From NCBI GenBank assembly GCA_027382625.1, contig JAJKFJ010025132.1, forward strand, positions 1 to 10,197: a stretch of 10,197 nt of DNA. Reading direction: 5' to 3'. The stretch's first letter is position 1; every line of letters starts with the position of its first letter. Under the pieces are notes generated by a model. The model did no database searches. It saw only the letters and a program-made list of their open reading frames with translations, and had not been told where the DNA came from. Shown here one piece after another: positions 1-8,400 of the stretch. A program made the position numbers and the translations under genes. The DNA is from Tetmemena sp. SeJ-2015 (Eukaryota; Ciliophora; Spirotrichea; Sporadotrichida; Oxytrichidae).

Positions 1-3000
1 TGTCTTAATTAAGTCTCTTCTGTAATTTTGGGAATGCGTGTATATCATATATAATGATCATTAATATCTATTCACTATTTATCTAAGTATATAGGTTATG
101 GGGTTTATATAGGTTATGGGGTTTATAATGTAATTTCTAAGTGAACATCTAAATTCCAACCTCACCGATTATTTTAAGATTAATTTTTATGCTTCATCTC
201 TGTCTAAGCAATAGTACTCTCAAGATATATGTGTTTATGCCTAAAATATCACAAAAGGTTGCACAAATTTATGCTAGGAACAAAGTTTTAGATGGGATTA
301 GAAAATTTTAGGATACAATTTTAAAAGGAAGGAATTAGCATTAATGGCAGTTACTGTGTCTTCATCTGCTTCTTAGATTTTGTTTAAAACAAATCCAAAG
401 TTATTCTAACTTTAATACGAAAGATTGGTTTACCTGGGAGAGCATTTATTTAACTTGATTATTACCTAGCATCTTTTCCGTGAGTCTTAAAAGGAGACTA
501 TATAAGGATTAAAGATGAAAGTTCATACGCCCAAATAGTTACATGAAAGAAAATCTTCCATCTTAAAATTATACTTTTCCTTTTATTTTTTGAACTCTTC
601 ATCCAAATTTTGGCTGGATTATTAAGAATGGCTTTTTTGCAATTATTAATAGCTTAAAGCGAAAGTTTACGGAGATATCTGAAGGATGAGAAAAGACAAG
701 AAAGATTTTTAATTAGACTCCAAAATTTAAGCATAAGTCTAAAATATAATGACCTAAATTGTTGATCTTTCCTTGATAATTTACTCTATATCTTCTGAAT
801 ATACATATTATTTTAATTATAATATTTTAGCATCGTAAACTAGCTTTTCATAAACTTAGTTTCGCTGGATTCAGGATTAACTCCATTATTAATATATAAA
901 ATATCACATTTTATTATGGAATTGAGTGATATAAATTCCCTATATTGTAATTTATTTTGATCGCTTTTCTCAAACTCCTATAATTGTGTTTTGATTAAGT
1001 GAATGCATAGTTTACAATAAGAATAATTAATCTCTTGTGCGCAGTATTACAGAACTGTAGACGTACTTATCGAGAAGTGAAGGTATACTTAACACAAAAG
1101 ACCTTTAAAAATTGAAAAGCATCGCAACACTCCCAGACTAAGACTTTAATTTTATAAATAATCTATTATACTAATATCTGCCATATTAAAATTAATAAAT
1201 GGAAAATAGATTCGCCCAATAATGATATGAGAAAATATGACAAAATTCACAGTTTTAAAGGACTGTAATATTTGTAAAATACCAAGTAAGTCATTAGAAT
1301 TTCAATTAAATTTTAAATTATTTCACCTACTTATAGCAAATTCTCTAATTAAGAAGATATAATGTTAAAGTAGTTTAAATTTCTTCGTAAGATGTTTATT
1401 GTAATAAAAATATAAGGTTCTTCTCCGCTTTCAATCATTTGTATTTATCCTTATTTACTCGAAATGAAGAACTTTTATTTAAGGATTTTTAGCAGACGAA
1501 TTTTATGGTTCATAATATAATCAAGATTATCTCTTTTAGAATATTTAAATGAAGGTAAAAATATGAAATTGCAGCTACCACATCTCGCCTTCTCTGTAAC
1601 TTAGAGAGTGCAAACTTTTTTTAATTTTATGCATATTTAAAAAACTATATGTATAAATTTATTATAAAAAGATGAATCTCCAATTTGAGAAAACTAATTT
1701 GGCTATTTTGAATCTTATACATGAACATATTTTTTGCTTTAAAAGTTAGTTTTTTAAAATGTGTTTTCTATGAATTTAACATTATCATTTCACATGTTTA
1801 AATCAAGACTGAATGCATACACTTTATTTTACTCATTTTCTTAATTGTATAAATATCTCTAATATATATTATGATGTTGAAGAAATCCCTTCTCTTTGAT
1901 AGCATAAATGAAATAATTTCGAATTATTTGAGTAGGTAGATTTTTACTTAAATTATTAAAACTATTATTGCATAAATTGAAATTTTGTGTTATATTTTAA
2001 GTAAAAAAGTATTTTATTAAATGCTTCTATATAGTGATTAATTTATGTGATTATTATTTAAAATATTAATATTTTAAGAGCAGAGAATAACTTAATTAAA
2101 GAAGTTCATTGAGGAATTTAAAGTGAGCCAATCGAAGCTAGAGAATAATGAAGAGAAAAAGAAGAATAATAATTATTTAAAAATAATTTTAATTATTTAT
2201 AGTTTATCAGACAAAAAAAGAAAGAATATAAATTAAAGTAGTGGAATTATCATCAATACCTTAGGGAATTTTTACCCCATCAGACTTTATTATTTTTACT
2301 AGTATGAGGAAAGAGTAAATTTTAATATGAGGAACTAATTGACACCTGCTAAATAAATTTGAGATTTCAATGATTTGAAAATTAGTGAAACAAGAGCATT
2401 TACTTCTCTCTTCTTTCATTTGACTTTCAGGTCTAAAAATAGATGATTACTGCAATAGCACGACTACTATGGCAAGTAATTTTCAATGTCATCATATCAT
2501 CCCTTTATAATATTTTATAGTAGAAATAGGTTATAGTTACTGAGGGACCTTTATACTTTTTAATCTAAAAGAATTTTTGCACTCTGCCTCTATTGATTAA
2601 CTTGAGTCTGACTTCTATAGATAGAAGACTTGTCGTACTAATACTAGCCTAGATCTTAAAAATAGTCCTAAATAGGGTATCTCTCTCTCGGTCTTAATAT
2701 TCAAACTCCTATTATTAAAGGTGTTTTCCAACACTTTAACTAATTCTTATTCACTCTCGAACAATTTAAAGCTTGTGTTTTAGCCTTAAGTTATAATAAA
2801 TCTTTATATAATGATTGCTCATTTTATTACAAAATGCTTTACTTTATTGACATAAATAAAACATTAAATGTAGAAAAAGTTGGCTGAGGGACATCTGCTT
2901 GAAAAGATAAGTTCGATAATCGAGGAGAGTGCTTTGAAGGAAAGTATTTAAACCTTGGTCAGTGAACATCTACTAGGTAAGTCAAATAAAAGGGGGGTTT

Positions 3001-4312
3001 CCTTCTTCTCCTTCTCTCATAATTATTTTGCCTTCTAGACTTATGTGAGCTAGAGGAATTAAAGATCAAGACCTACTCAGACATCTTCTACTGTCTTGTA
3101 GCTGCTATATTTTTAGACTCAGCCACAACTAGGGATTCTTCACTTGAAAGCAGTCTCTAAAGGACATCTGCAATAATTCTCAATATGGTTAAGCCATACA
3201 TTGACGTTTATGAGGAGGAGGCCAGAACAAACAAAAGGAGAGATCTCTTGGAACTATGGAATTAAAAGCCTTATACAAAAAATATGCCAGTTGACCACTC
3301 TGTGTAAGTAAATAGCAACTTTTATTTTATTTAAAAGATGTAAGTATCGGTATTAGCATTAAAAATGTAGCTAGTATAAATAAAGAGTGTAATATCCTTT
3401 AGTTAGAAACAAAATCACACAATTTTAAAAAATTCAAATTTTTAAAAGTAGATTTACTAAAAGAATAATGGTCTTTATTTTATAGCGTTTTCTAACTATC
3501 TTTAGTTTAAAAAAATATCTTATGCTTTCATCCTGTTTTTTGGCAAAAAATAAATATAGGATAGATACAAATAGGTGATCGTCGGTTGCTGATTTATCTA
3601 ATTTAAGGTTGTGCGCTCTGTAGTGTAGGGTCTTCTCCTTTAAAGAGGTTAATAATAGCGCTTTTTATATTTATGAATTATTCAAATGTAATTGGAATGA
3701 TGGTTTACGATTAGATGGCTTCACCTTCTCCACTGCTCTTACTCCACTTCGCTCTACCTCCCCTCTCACCTCCGCACCTAACCCCAGCTCTGCCTCTCTC
3801 TCCCACTCCTCACCTCCTCCCATTTGAATAATTCATAAATATAAAAAGCGCTATTATTAACCTCTTTAAAGGAGAAGACCCTACACTACAGAGCGCACAA
3901 CCTTCAATTAGATAAATAAGCAACCGACGATCACCTATTTGTATCTATCCTATAATTCTATTTTTACTTATTCCCTCACATCTTATTTTAAATTTGTTTT
4001 CCAAATTTCATTAGACATCTAGCAATAAATATAGAACTACTTTGAATTTTAATTTATTTGCTTTTTAGAAATACCTACTCTTACGGAGGAAAGTAATTAG
4101 GTGTAGTGTTTTATGGGAAAATAGACTCGAAGCAGGTTTTTAAGTTGAACTTGTTGATCGAAAAGAAGAACAAGGTTAAAACCTTCTTTAGGGATTTTTA
4201 CCATTTCGTGGCCACTTGTCTGCAAGCCTTTGAGAAAGAGCAAGCGGAGAAGGGAGAGGAAAGGCCATTCAAATAGGAAGCGTTTAAGGCATTCCTACTC
4301 AAATTCACATGA
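1..4312 (+). CDS. Dicer-like protein with tandem RNase III folds (5' partial, IES-interrupted)
   Basis: After removal of the listed IESs and introns, about 597 codons read through to TGA at 4310-4312, with TAA/TAG as Gln. The first fold starts about 308 (LGYNFKRKELALMAV), has YERLVYLGEHLFN at 420-457, continues in the MDS at 622-736 and ends in VSLDSG near 860-880. The second fold starts about 1560 (LQLPHLAFSV). It has a helix resembling the RNase III signature helix (TLLFLLWQVIFNVIISSLY) across the 2301/2470 junction, then TEGHLLEKISSIIEES across 2548/2893. YSDIFYCLVAAIFLDSA follows at 3071-3121. The C-terminus (4069-4309) contains GVVFYGKIDSKQVFKLNLL, placed where Dicers carry a dsRNA-binding domain. 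Two RNase III folds plus this end fit Dicer-like proteins, which dice dsRNA. Measured against the E. coli residues E41, D45, D114 and E117, fold one has V, E, R, N and fold two has L, W, D, Y, so the enzyme may be inactive. The 5' end is not in view. Frames before about 310 are uncertain: frame 3 (STLKIYVFMPKISQKVAQIY) is preferred and would need an 8-bp IES at 297-304 (pointer ATT). Confidence 0.75.
91..126. repeat. Two perfect tandem copies of an 18-bp unit
   Basis: The unit ATAGGTTATGGGGTTTAT occurs at 91-108 and again at 109-126. The unit length is a multiple of three, so it would add six codons if translated. It lies in a stretch whose MDS/IES status is uncertain. Confidence 0.85.
506..615 (+). 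other. IES, 110 bp, pointer GGATTA
   Basis: GGATTA occurs at 506-511 and 616-621. Joining the flanks gives FRESQKETIQGLLRMAFLQL, which aligns without a gap to the RNase III region following the signature helix. The retained left frame alone would run on into an unrelated open stretch. Confidence 0.8.
732..848 (+). other. IES, 117 bp, pointer CATAA
   Basis: CATAA occurs at 732-736 and 849-853. It removes the in-frame TGA at 763-765. Joining gives IRLQNLSINLVSLDSGL, matching the second RNase III motif (DxxEAxxGxxxLDSG) in length and at LDSG. The first acidic positions are replaced. The junction lies inside the motif, so the exact residues depend on this call. Confidence 0.65.
879..972 (+). other. 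IES, 94 bp, pointer AACTCC
   Basis: AACTCC occurs at 879-884 and 973-978. Excision shifts the frame to that of the strongly coding segment at 1040-1150. The MDS between this IES and the next one is only about 16 bp (973-988). Confidence 0.65.
984..1034 (+). other. IES, 51 bp, pointer TTGTG
   Basis: TTGTG occurs at 984-988 and 1035-1039. It removes an in-frame TGA at 992-994. The joined reading is LTPIIVRSITELQTYLSRS, continuing in frame to 1150. Confidence 0.7.
1146..1191 (+). other. IES, 46 bp, pointer TTAAT
   Basis: TTAAT occurs at 1146-1150 and 1192-1196. Excision joins LPDQDFN to KWKIDSPNNDMRKYDK in one frame. Confidence 0.75.
1286..1336 (+). other. Spliceosomal intron, 51 nt
   Basis: It starts GTAAGT (1286-1291) and ends TTATAG (1331-1336). 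The length is a multiple of three. The spliced reading runs from LQYLQNT to NKFSNQEDIMLKQF in the same frame, and all three introns of this gene share the GTAAGT donor. Confidence 0.65.
1414..1551 (+). other. IES, about 138 bp, pointer AAGGT (alternative GTAA)
   Basis: AAGGT occurs at 1414-1418 and 1552-1556. GTAA at 1387-1390 and 1555-1558 (168 bp) also keeps the frame and gives LKQFKFLRKNMKLQLPHLAF, which is more compact and more RNase III-like. One of the two is probably right. Confidence 0.5.
1597..2087 (+). other. IES, 491 bp, pointer TAACTTA
   Basis: TAACTTA occurs at 1597-1603 and 2088-2094. Excision joins LAFSVT to QLKKFIEEFKVSQSKLENN in frame. The interior is very AT-rich and I see no gene, terminal inverted repeat or repeat array in it. 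Confidence 0.75.
2171..2244 (+). other. IES, 74 bp, pointer AATTAT
   Basis: AATTAT occurs at 2171-2176 and 2245-2250. Excision joins EEKKKNNNY to HQYLREFLPHQTLLFLL in one frame. Confidence 0.7.
2297..2464 (+). other. IES, 168 bp, pointer TACTA
   Basis: TACTA occurs at 2297-2301 and 2465-2469. It removes the in-frame TGA at 2305-2307. The joined segment TLLFLLWQVIFNVIISSLY matches the RNase III signature helix position for position, except that E and D of the catalytic site are replaced. The junction lies in that helix. Confidence 0.65.
2540..2785 (-). pseudogene. Antisense coding-like segment inside an IES
   Basis: Read on the minus strand with TAA/TAG as Gln, 2785 to 2540 gives about 82 codons without TGA. 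Composition looks like protein, for example FKLFESEQELVKVLENTF and TEREIPYLGLFLRSRLVLVR. I do not recognise a family. No start or stop can be assigned. It could be an inverted macronuclear-destined segment of another gene, a decayed gene copy, or a chance frame, since only TGA stops translation here. The whole segment lies between the CTGAGGGAC pointers, so it would be eliminated from the Dicer-like gene. Confidence 0.35.
2540..2883 (+). other. IES, 344 bp, pointer CTGAGGGAC
   Basis: A 9-bp direct repeat CTGAGGGAC lies at 2540-2548 and 2884-2892. Excision joins QVIVTEG to HLLEKISSIIEES, which aligns to the EGDMSRMRATLV region of bacterial RNase III. The interior holds a coding-like frame on the minus strand (see the pseudogene entry). 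Confidence 0.85.
2977..3038 (+). other. Spliceosomal intron, 62 nt
   Basis: The donor is GTAAGT at 2977-2982. The tract ends in a pyrimidine-rich stretch and TTCTAG at 3033-3038. The spliced frame runs from VSEHLL to DLCELEELKIKTYSDIFYCL. The intron has a run of six G (2992-2997). Confidence 0.85.
3304..4068 (+). other. Intron (765 nt) containing a MITE
   Basis: The donor GTAAGT is at 3304-3309 and the acceptor TTTTTAG at 4062-4068. Splicing joins MPVDHSV to NTYSYGGKQLGVV exactly in frame. The other introns here are 51 and 62 nt, so most of this one is probably eliminated germline DNA inside a short macronuclear intron. The pointer of such an IES could not be fixed. Outside the MITE I see only AT-rich sequence. 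Confidence 0.7.
3555..3954. mobile_element. 400-bp hairpin MITE with 134-bp terminal inverted repeats
   Basis: The left arm 3555-3688 and right arm 3821-3954 are inverted copies with two mismatches. The ends read TATAGGATAGATAC. If the outer TA is a target duplication, the element is 3557-3952, as in Tc1/mariner-type non-autonomous elements. The 132-bp centre (3689-3820) becomes nearly pure pyrimidine on this strand from about 3718 and is far richer in C than its surroundings. It encodes no transposase. It sits in the third intron of the Dicer-like gene. Confidence 0.9.
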
Positions 4313-4465
4313 ACCACTGAATGTGTTTTGAGATAATTATAGTTGACAATTTAATGCAAAAGAGATTAAATATAAATATTAAATTAAACTATAAAGATTG
4401 GTGGCAGTTGAAGTGTGAGTTTTGGGGTTGAAATTATAACCATTCGAATATTCATTATATTCTAA
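4313..4465. other. Convergent intergenic stretch
   Basis: This AT-rich stretch lies between the stop of the Dicer-like gene and the probable stop of the minus-strand gene. It should contain 3' untranslated sequence and one or two sites of telomere addition. A single TTTTGGGG octamer lies at 4420-4427, but there is no telomere array. Confidence 0.5.
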
Positions 4466-4776
4466 TCAACTTTCATCCTTATAACTTCTTCTTAAGAGGT
4501 CTGTGGAAAAAATTACCTTGAGCAGAAGTTTTTGAGCTTGGCTAATTTCTTGCCTCAGAGTTTGAGACAGCAAAATCTCTTCGTAGACTTCCCAAATCGT
4601 AATGGCTACAGAACTCATATTATAATTCAATAAGATATTAAACACACCCAATTTTGGGCTACTGAGCTGGCGATTTAACGCCCAATATATTACAACTGTT
4701 CATTTATTAATTTAACTTAATTCCCATTTTCATTTAAGTTTTAACTATAATCAATACTTAAAACTAAATAGCCCAT
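4466..4776 (-). CDS. Small unrecognised protein, minus strand, one IES
   Basis: Two minus-strand segments join through a GTAGCC pointer. The upstream one (4776-4657) reads NENGNQVKLINEQLQYIGRQ and IASSVA, and the downstream one (4603-4466) reads ITIWEVYEEILLSQTLRQE, then ISQAQKLLLK. The frame ends at TGA 4468-4466. The start is uncertain: ATG at 4776-4774 is in frame, but the frame stays open upstream (IPLAAIRR), so the first exon or MDS may lie further up. The product would be about 86 residues, helical and hydrophilic, and I do not recognise a family. After LLLK a GTAATT...CACAG stretch of 16 nt resembles a tiny intron. Splicing it would extend the frame past 4466, but the other introns here are 51 nt or more. 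The gene is convergent with the Dicer-like gene. Confidence 0.55.
4604..4656 (-). other. IES, 53 bp, pointer GTAGCC (minus strand)
   Basis: The pointer appears on the plus strand as GGCTAC at 4604-4609 and 4657-4662. It is codon-aligned in both flanking frames, so joining gives RQIASSVAITIWEVYEE. Without excision the upstream frame meets TGA soon after. Confidence 0.75.
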
Positions 4777-5434
4777 CCTCCTGATTGCCGCCAGAGGGAT
4801 GAACAACAGTTATATAACATTTAAATCAAGATTTAAAATAGTTAAAACAAATTCACTCATTTCCTCATTCATGATGAGGTGCAGACAAGTTCTCTTTGTT
4901 TGTGTTTTTTTTTCCATTTTAATATAGCCTAAATTAACGCAAGAGATAGGAAATATGAATAAAATATTATTATTATTACAACATAAAAATAATTTTAGTC
5001 ATTTAATGTTCAGAGTATGATTTTCTTTTGATTATGTTTAATTATTGAAGACATTTTGTGAGTAGTGTGAACATTTAAATCTTAGTTTTCTTTCTCTTGT
5101 ACTTTGAGTGCTTAAAGTTTGTTTCCCATCAAATAGTTTTATTAGAGGTGATAAAAATATTAATTTGATTTTGAACTCCTTCCATAATTATAATAATTAG
5201 AATTGTTTTAATTTTTGAACATCTTGATTGCACTTCTCTTAAATGTGATTGGATTATTTACCTTCTCTCAATATTGCATTTAAAGATTTACTTGCTTATT
5301 TATAGTACTTTAGAAACTTATTTATATTTTTATCACTAGTATTCCCTGAAACAAAAACAACACTGAAGAAGAAAGAAATATCAAATTTATTGTGGGAATA
5401 GTTGTAAATTAAATAATAATAATTTGGATTTGAA
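4777..5434. other. AT-rich spacer without recognised genes
   Basis: About 650 bp with low GC and several A/T runs. I see no convincing coding frame apart from a possible upstream extension of the minus-strand gene near 4777-4805. It should include the 5' flanks of that gene and of the B-box gene, which point away from each other, and possibly DNA eliminated between two macronuclear chromosomes. Confidence 0.5.
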
Positions 5435-8400
5435 ATGCCAAAAGTGCAAAAATTAGTGGAGAAGGGCACAACAGAGAAGGACAAAGCTGACTAGGCAGAA
5501 AAGGATAAGGAAAGGGCACAGGTGAGGGAGTACGAGAGATACAAGAGAGAACTCAAGAGACAGCATGATCAACAAATAAGAGACTAAGAAAAACAAAGAC
5601 TCCAACAAGAAAAGGAACAGGAAAGGCAAAAACTACAGCAAGAGAAGGAAGAGGCAAAGAGGTTAAAAGACGAGGAGAAAGAGAGAAAAAGGCTAATGCA
5701 CTACTTTAAGCATATATCATCATTTATCAGATAGGCTAATGATGATGCCTAAGAGCTCTTTAGATCCACCAAAGCAAGCTGCTCCTAAGAAAGAAGTGCC
5801 GCCGTTGAACCTCAAGTCAGTCACTCCTCTGACAATGGAAACCACTTAAGGTGATGAACCTCTTAAAACTAGTGAGCCCAAGATAGTGCCCATGGAGTAA
5901 CTATGTCTCACTCATAAACAAGAATACTTAATGTATTGTGAATCCTGTGAAGAGAAACTCTGCAAGGCTTGTGTTGCAAGACACCAAAGCCTCGAGCATA
6001 AGAAATTTTTCTTGAAGGATTATCTTGTAACCTATCCTCCCCTGCTTCGAGAAAAAGCTACCGAAATAGAAGACACCTTCAAGTAGTTTAAGACATTTAA
6101 GCTGTTTGAGATATATCAGACTCTCCACACTTTTCAGAGGACTATCTTAGAAACCACACAAATCTATATTTTAAATGATGGCGCAAGAACATATAATGAC
6201 TTTATTTATACGCTAATTTTGTGAAGAAATGCTGAAGAGACCTATCTATAGAGAGATCATAGCTGGATTCAATTTATTGAAGAATTCACCAGGCAAGTTG
6301 AATGCAATAAGAAGTGAGATACTAGAAAAGCAGGATAAATTTGATGCACTAGCGAAGTGAGGGGAGGTGTAAATGAGGCTAAGAGAGTTTGAGAAGGCCA
6401 AGAGAAAGTTGAGAGAGTGGGAATAGGTTAAAGTAAACCACTCAGTTGAAATCAATGATGATGTAAATTTGCTAAAGCTCAAACTTCAGAAAATCATAGA
6501 CGAAATGTTATTCAAAAATACAAAACTTAATTTATGAACAGAGAAGTTTATTTTTTAACCAATAGAAGCAACTGTGAAATTATTGGCTTTACTATTGTTA
6601 GACTAATTTTAAACTAAAGTACCTGAGGCATTAAAAGAATAGAGCAAGAAATATCATTCACAAATTGCTTAAGTAAAGTAAGTTTAAGAAAGTTGAAGTG
6701 CCGATAATTATAAACCCTGAAAACCTTCCAGTGACTAAGAACCTAAAAGTAGGCAAGGAATTTAATGTCTAGGTATCTGATCATTAGCTCGTAGATATAG
6801 TTCAACTTACAGATAAATAAAGTGAATCTATTGATACATGCATTCAAATAAAATTAGTATTTACAAGTTTCTTAACTGCTGATGAAAGTGGATGCGTTAA
6901 TGAGTGGAGTCTTCTCAATCGACAGAAAATAGGTGAACACTAATTTTCACTGTAAGAGGAAAAGGAATAAGACGAAGTATAGCAAGATGACGATGAAGAA
7001 AATAGCACTGATTAAAGGCTTTTGTATCGCATGAATTGCTGCTTGTAAGTGATGGGTGGGAAGGTGCTTGTTGGAGGTTTGACTGGAGGTGCTTTTGCAG
7101 CCCTTAACAAGGCTAATAATTTCAGCATAGTGGATCAGTGCTGCCGAACTGATTTAGTTTCTCTGCTTAACCTCAAAGACTTCAAGAAAGAAAAGATATC
7201 TTTCTTCATAAATACTATACTCTAATAAATTGAGTATAGCACTCTTATTTTAGTATATTTGTCTGTCATAGAATTAATATGCTCTAAAATGCAAGTGGGG
7301 GCATGTGAGAAATCGAAAGTTTAAATGATCTGATGCCTCCACGACTTCATAAAATATTTAGCGAACATAAATTACACTTTAGCAATACTTGTGTATAATA
7401 TTTAATGACTTGAAAGTCTTGGATGAAAAGCAGGAAGTTTGAGTGTTTTTATCGTAGACTAGTCTAATAGCGTTTATTTTGTGAATAGATGTGAGGGCTG
7501 AAAGCACTACAGTTGAGTATTGGTAATTTCTAGTGCCTTCAATGCTATTAAGATTTGGAAGTCTCCTGTACTTTGAAAGCTCTATGAGTCTCTTGTTGCT
7601 CTTATAATTGGAAGCAGAAGAGTAACTCTGCTCTATTTTGTATCAAATACTCTTATTAAACTCTTTATTGATAAACTTTAAATAGATATCTATATCCTTA
7701 TAAACTGATTTAATTTGTAGATGATAGATCTTTGGAGGGACTGATTTCTATAGACAAATTTCTGCAGGTTGATTATCTTGATCTCGTTGGTGTTGTCTTG
7801 CACCAGCACTATCTTTTCTTTGTTCAAATTAAATTAAAATCAAATTATAGTCGATAGACTGTATTATTTTAGAGATGAGTGGTTGCAGAGTGGCTGTGGG
7901 AGCAGGGCCAGATGTGGAGATATTTGAGATTGACTTTCTTAAGAAACCCAACCAGCCTCCTGTTAACTAAAATAAACCAAGTCTGCCCTCTCTTCCAGCC
8001 TAATTAAATTGTTCTTTTATTTGTGAGATAGTTTAACTATTTGTAATAAAGTAGTGGGGGAGGAACAGTTAAGCAATCGTATGACTTTGATAAGCAGAGA
8101 CTGGTGCTACAGGGCCACACAAAAAGAATAAGGAGTATAGCATTAGATGAAGTAGTATAGGGAAGGATAGACATCAACTAGCCATGAGAAGAATTCATAG
8201 TGTCCATTAGCGATGACAACTCGTGCCGTGTGTGGCAAGTCCCAAAAGATCTCACACAACGACTCTTTAAGAAAAAAGATACTCCAAAACCTAAAAGCGA
8301 TGGGAATGGTAATAATCCAAACACTCTAAATGGCTAAACCATAGACTCTCAACGCACTTAGCCAAACACTTAAAGAAACGGCAAACAATAGCCATCAAAC

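Noticed and set aside
512..690. Alternative reading through 512-570 and a CTTAAA junction leading to KRKFTEISEG
   Set aside because: It runs into TGA and aligns less well than the GGATTA junction. It is a reminder that IESs can read as coding when only TGA is a stop.
140..2972. 12-bp repeat AGTGAACATCTA at 140-151 and 2961-2972, a possible scrambled pointer
   Set aside because: The second copy sits inside a continuous, well-aligned RNase III segment with an in-frame intron. In AT-rich DNA a few 12-mer matches over 4 kb are expected by chance.
2889..3171. Direct repeat GGACATCTGC near 2889 and 3162 as an IES pointer pair
   Set aside because: It would remove the segment carrying the clearest RNase III motif, and the two copies are in different reading frames.
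4420..4427. TTTTGGGG octamer as a telomere or TBE transposon end
   Set aside because: It is a single copy with no array and no inverted partner nearby.
4737..4765. Short inverted repeat AGTTTTAA/TTAAAACT as a terminator or element end
   Set aside because: Eight AT-rich bases per arm are expected by chance here.
6222..6537. TGA reassigned to tryptophan in this organism
   Set aside because: Each in-frame TGA disappears with a pointer-bounded segment, tryptophan at WD sites uses TGG, and genes end sensibly at TGA.
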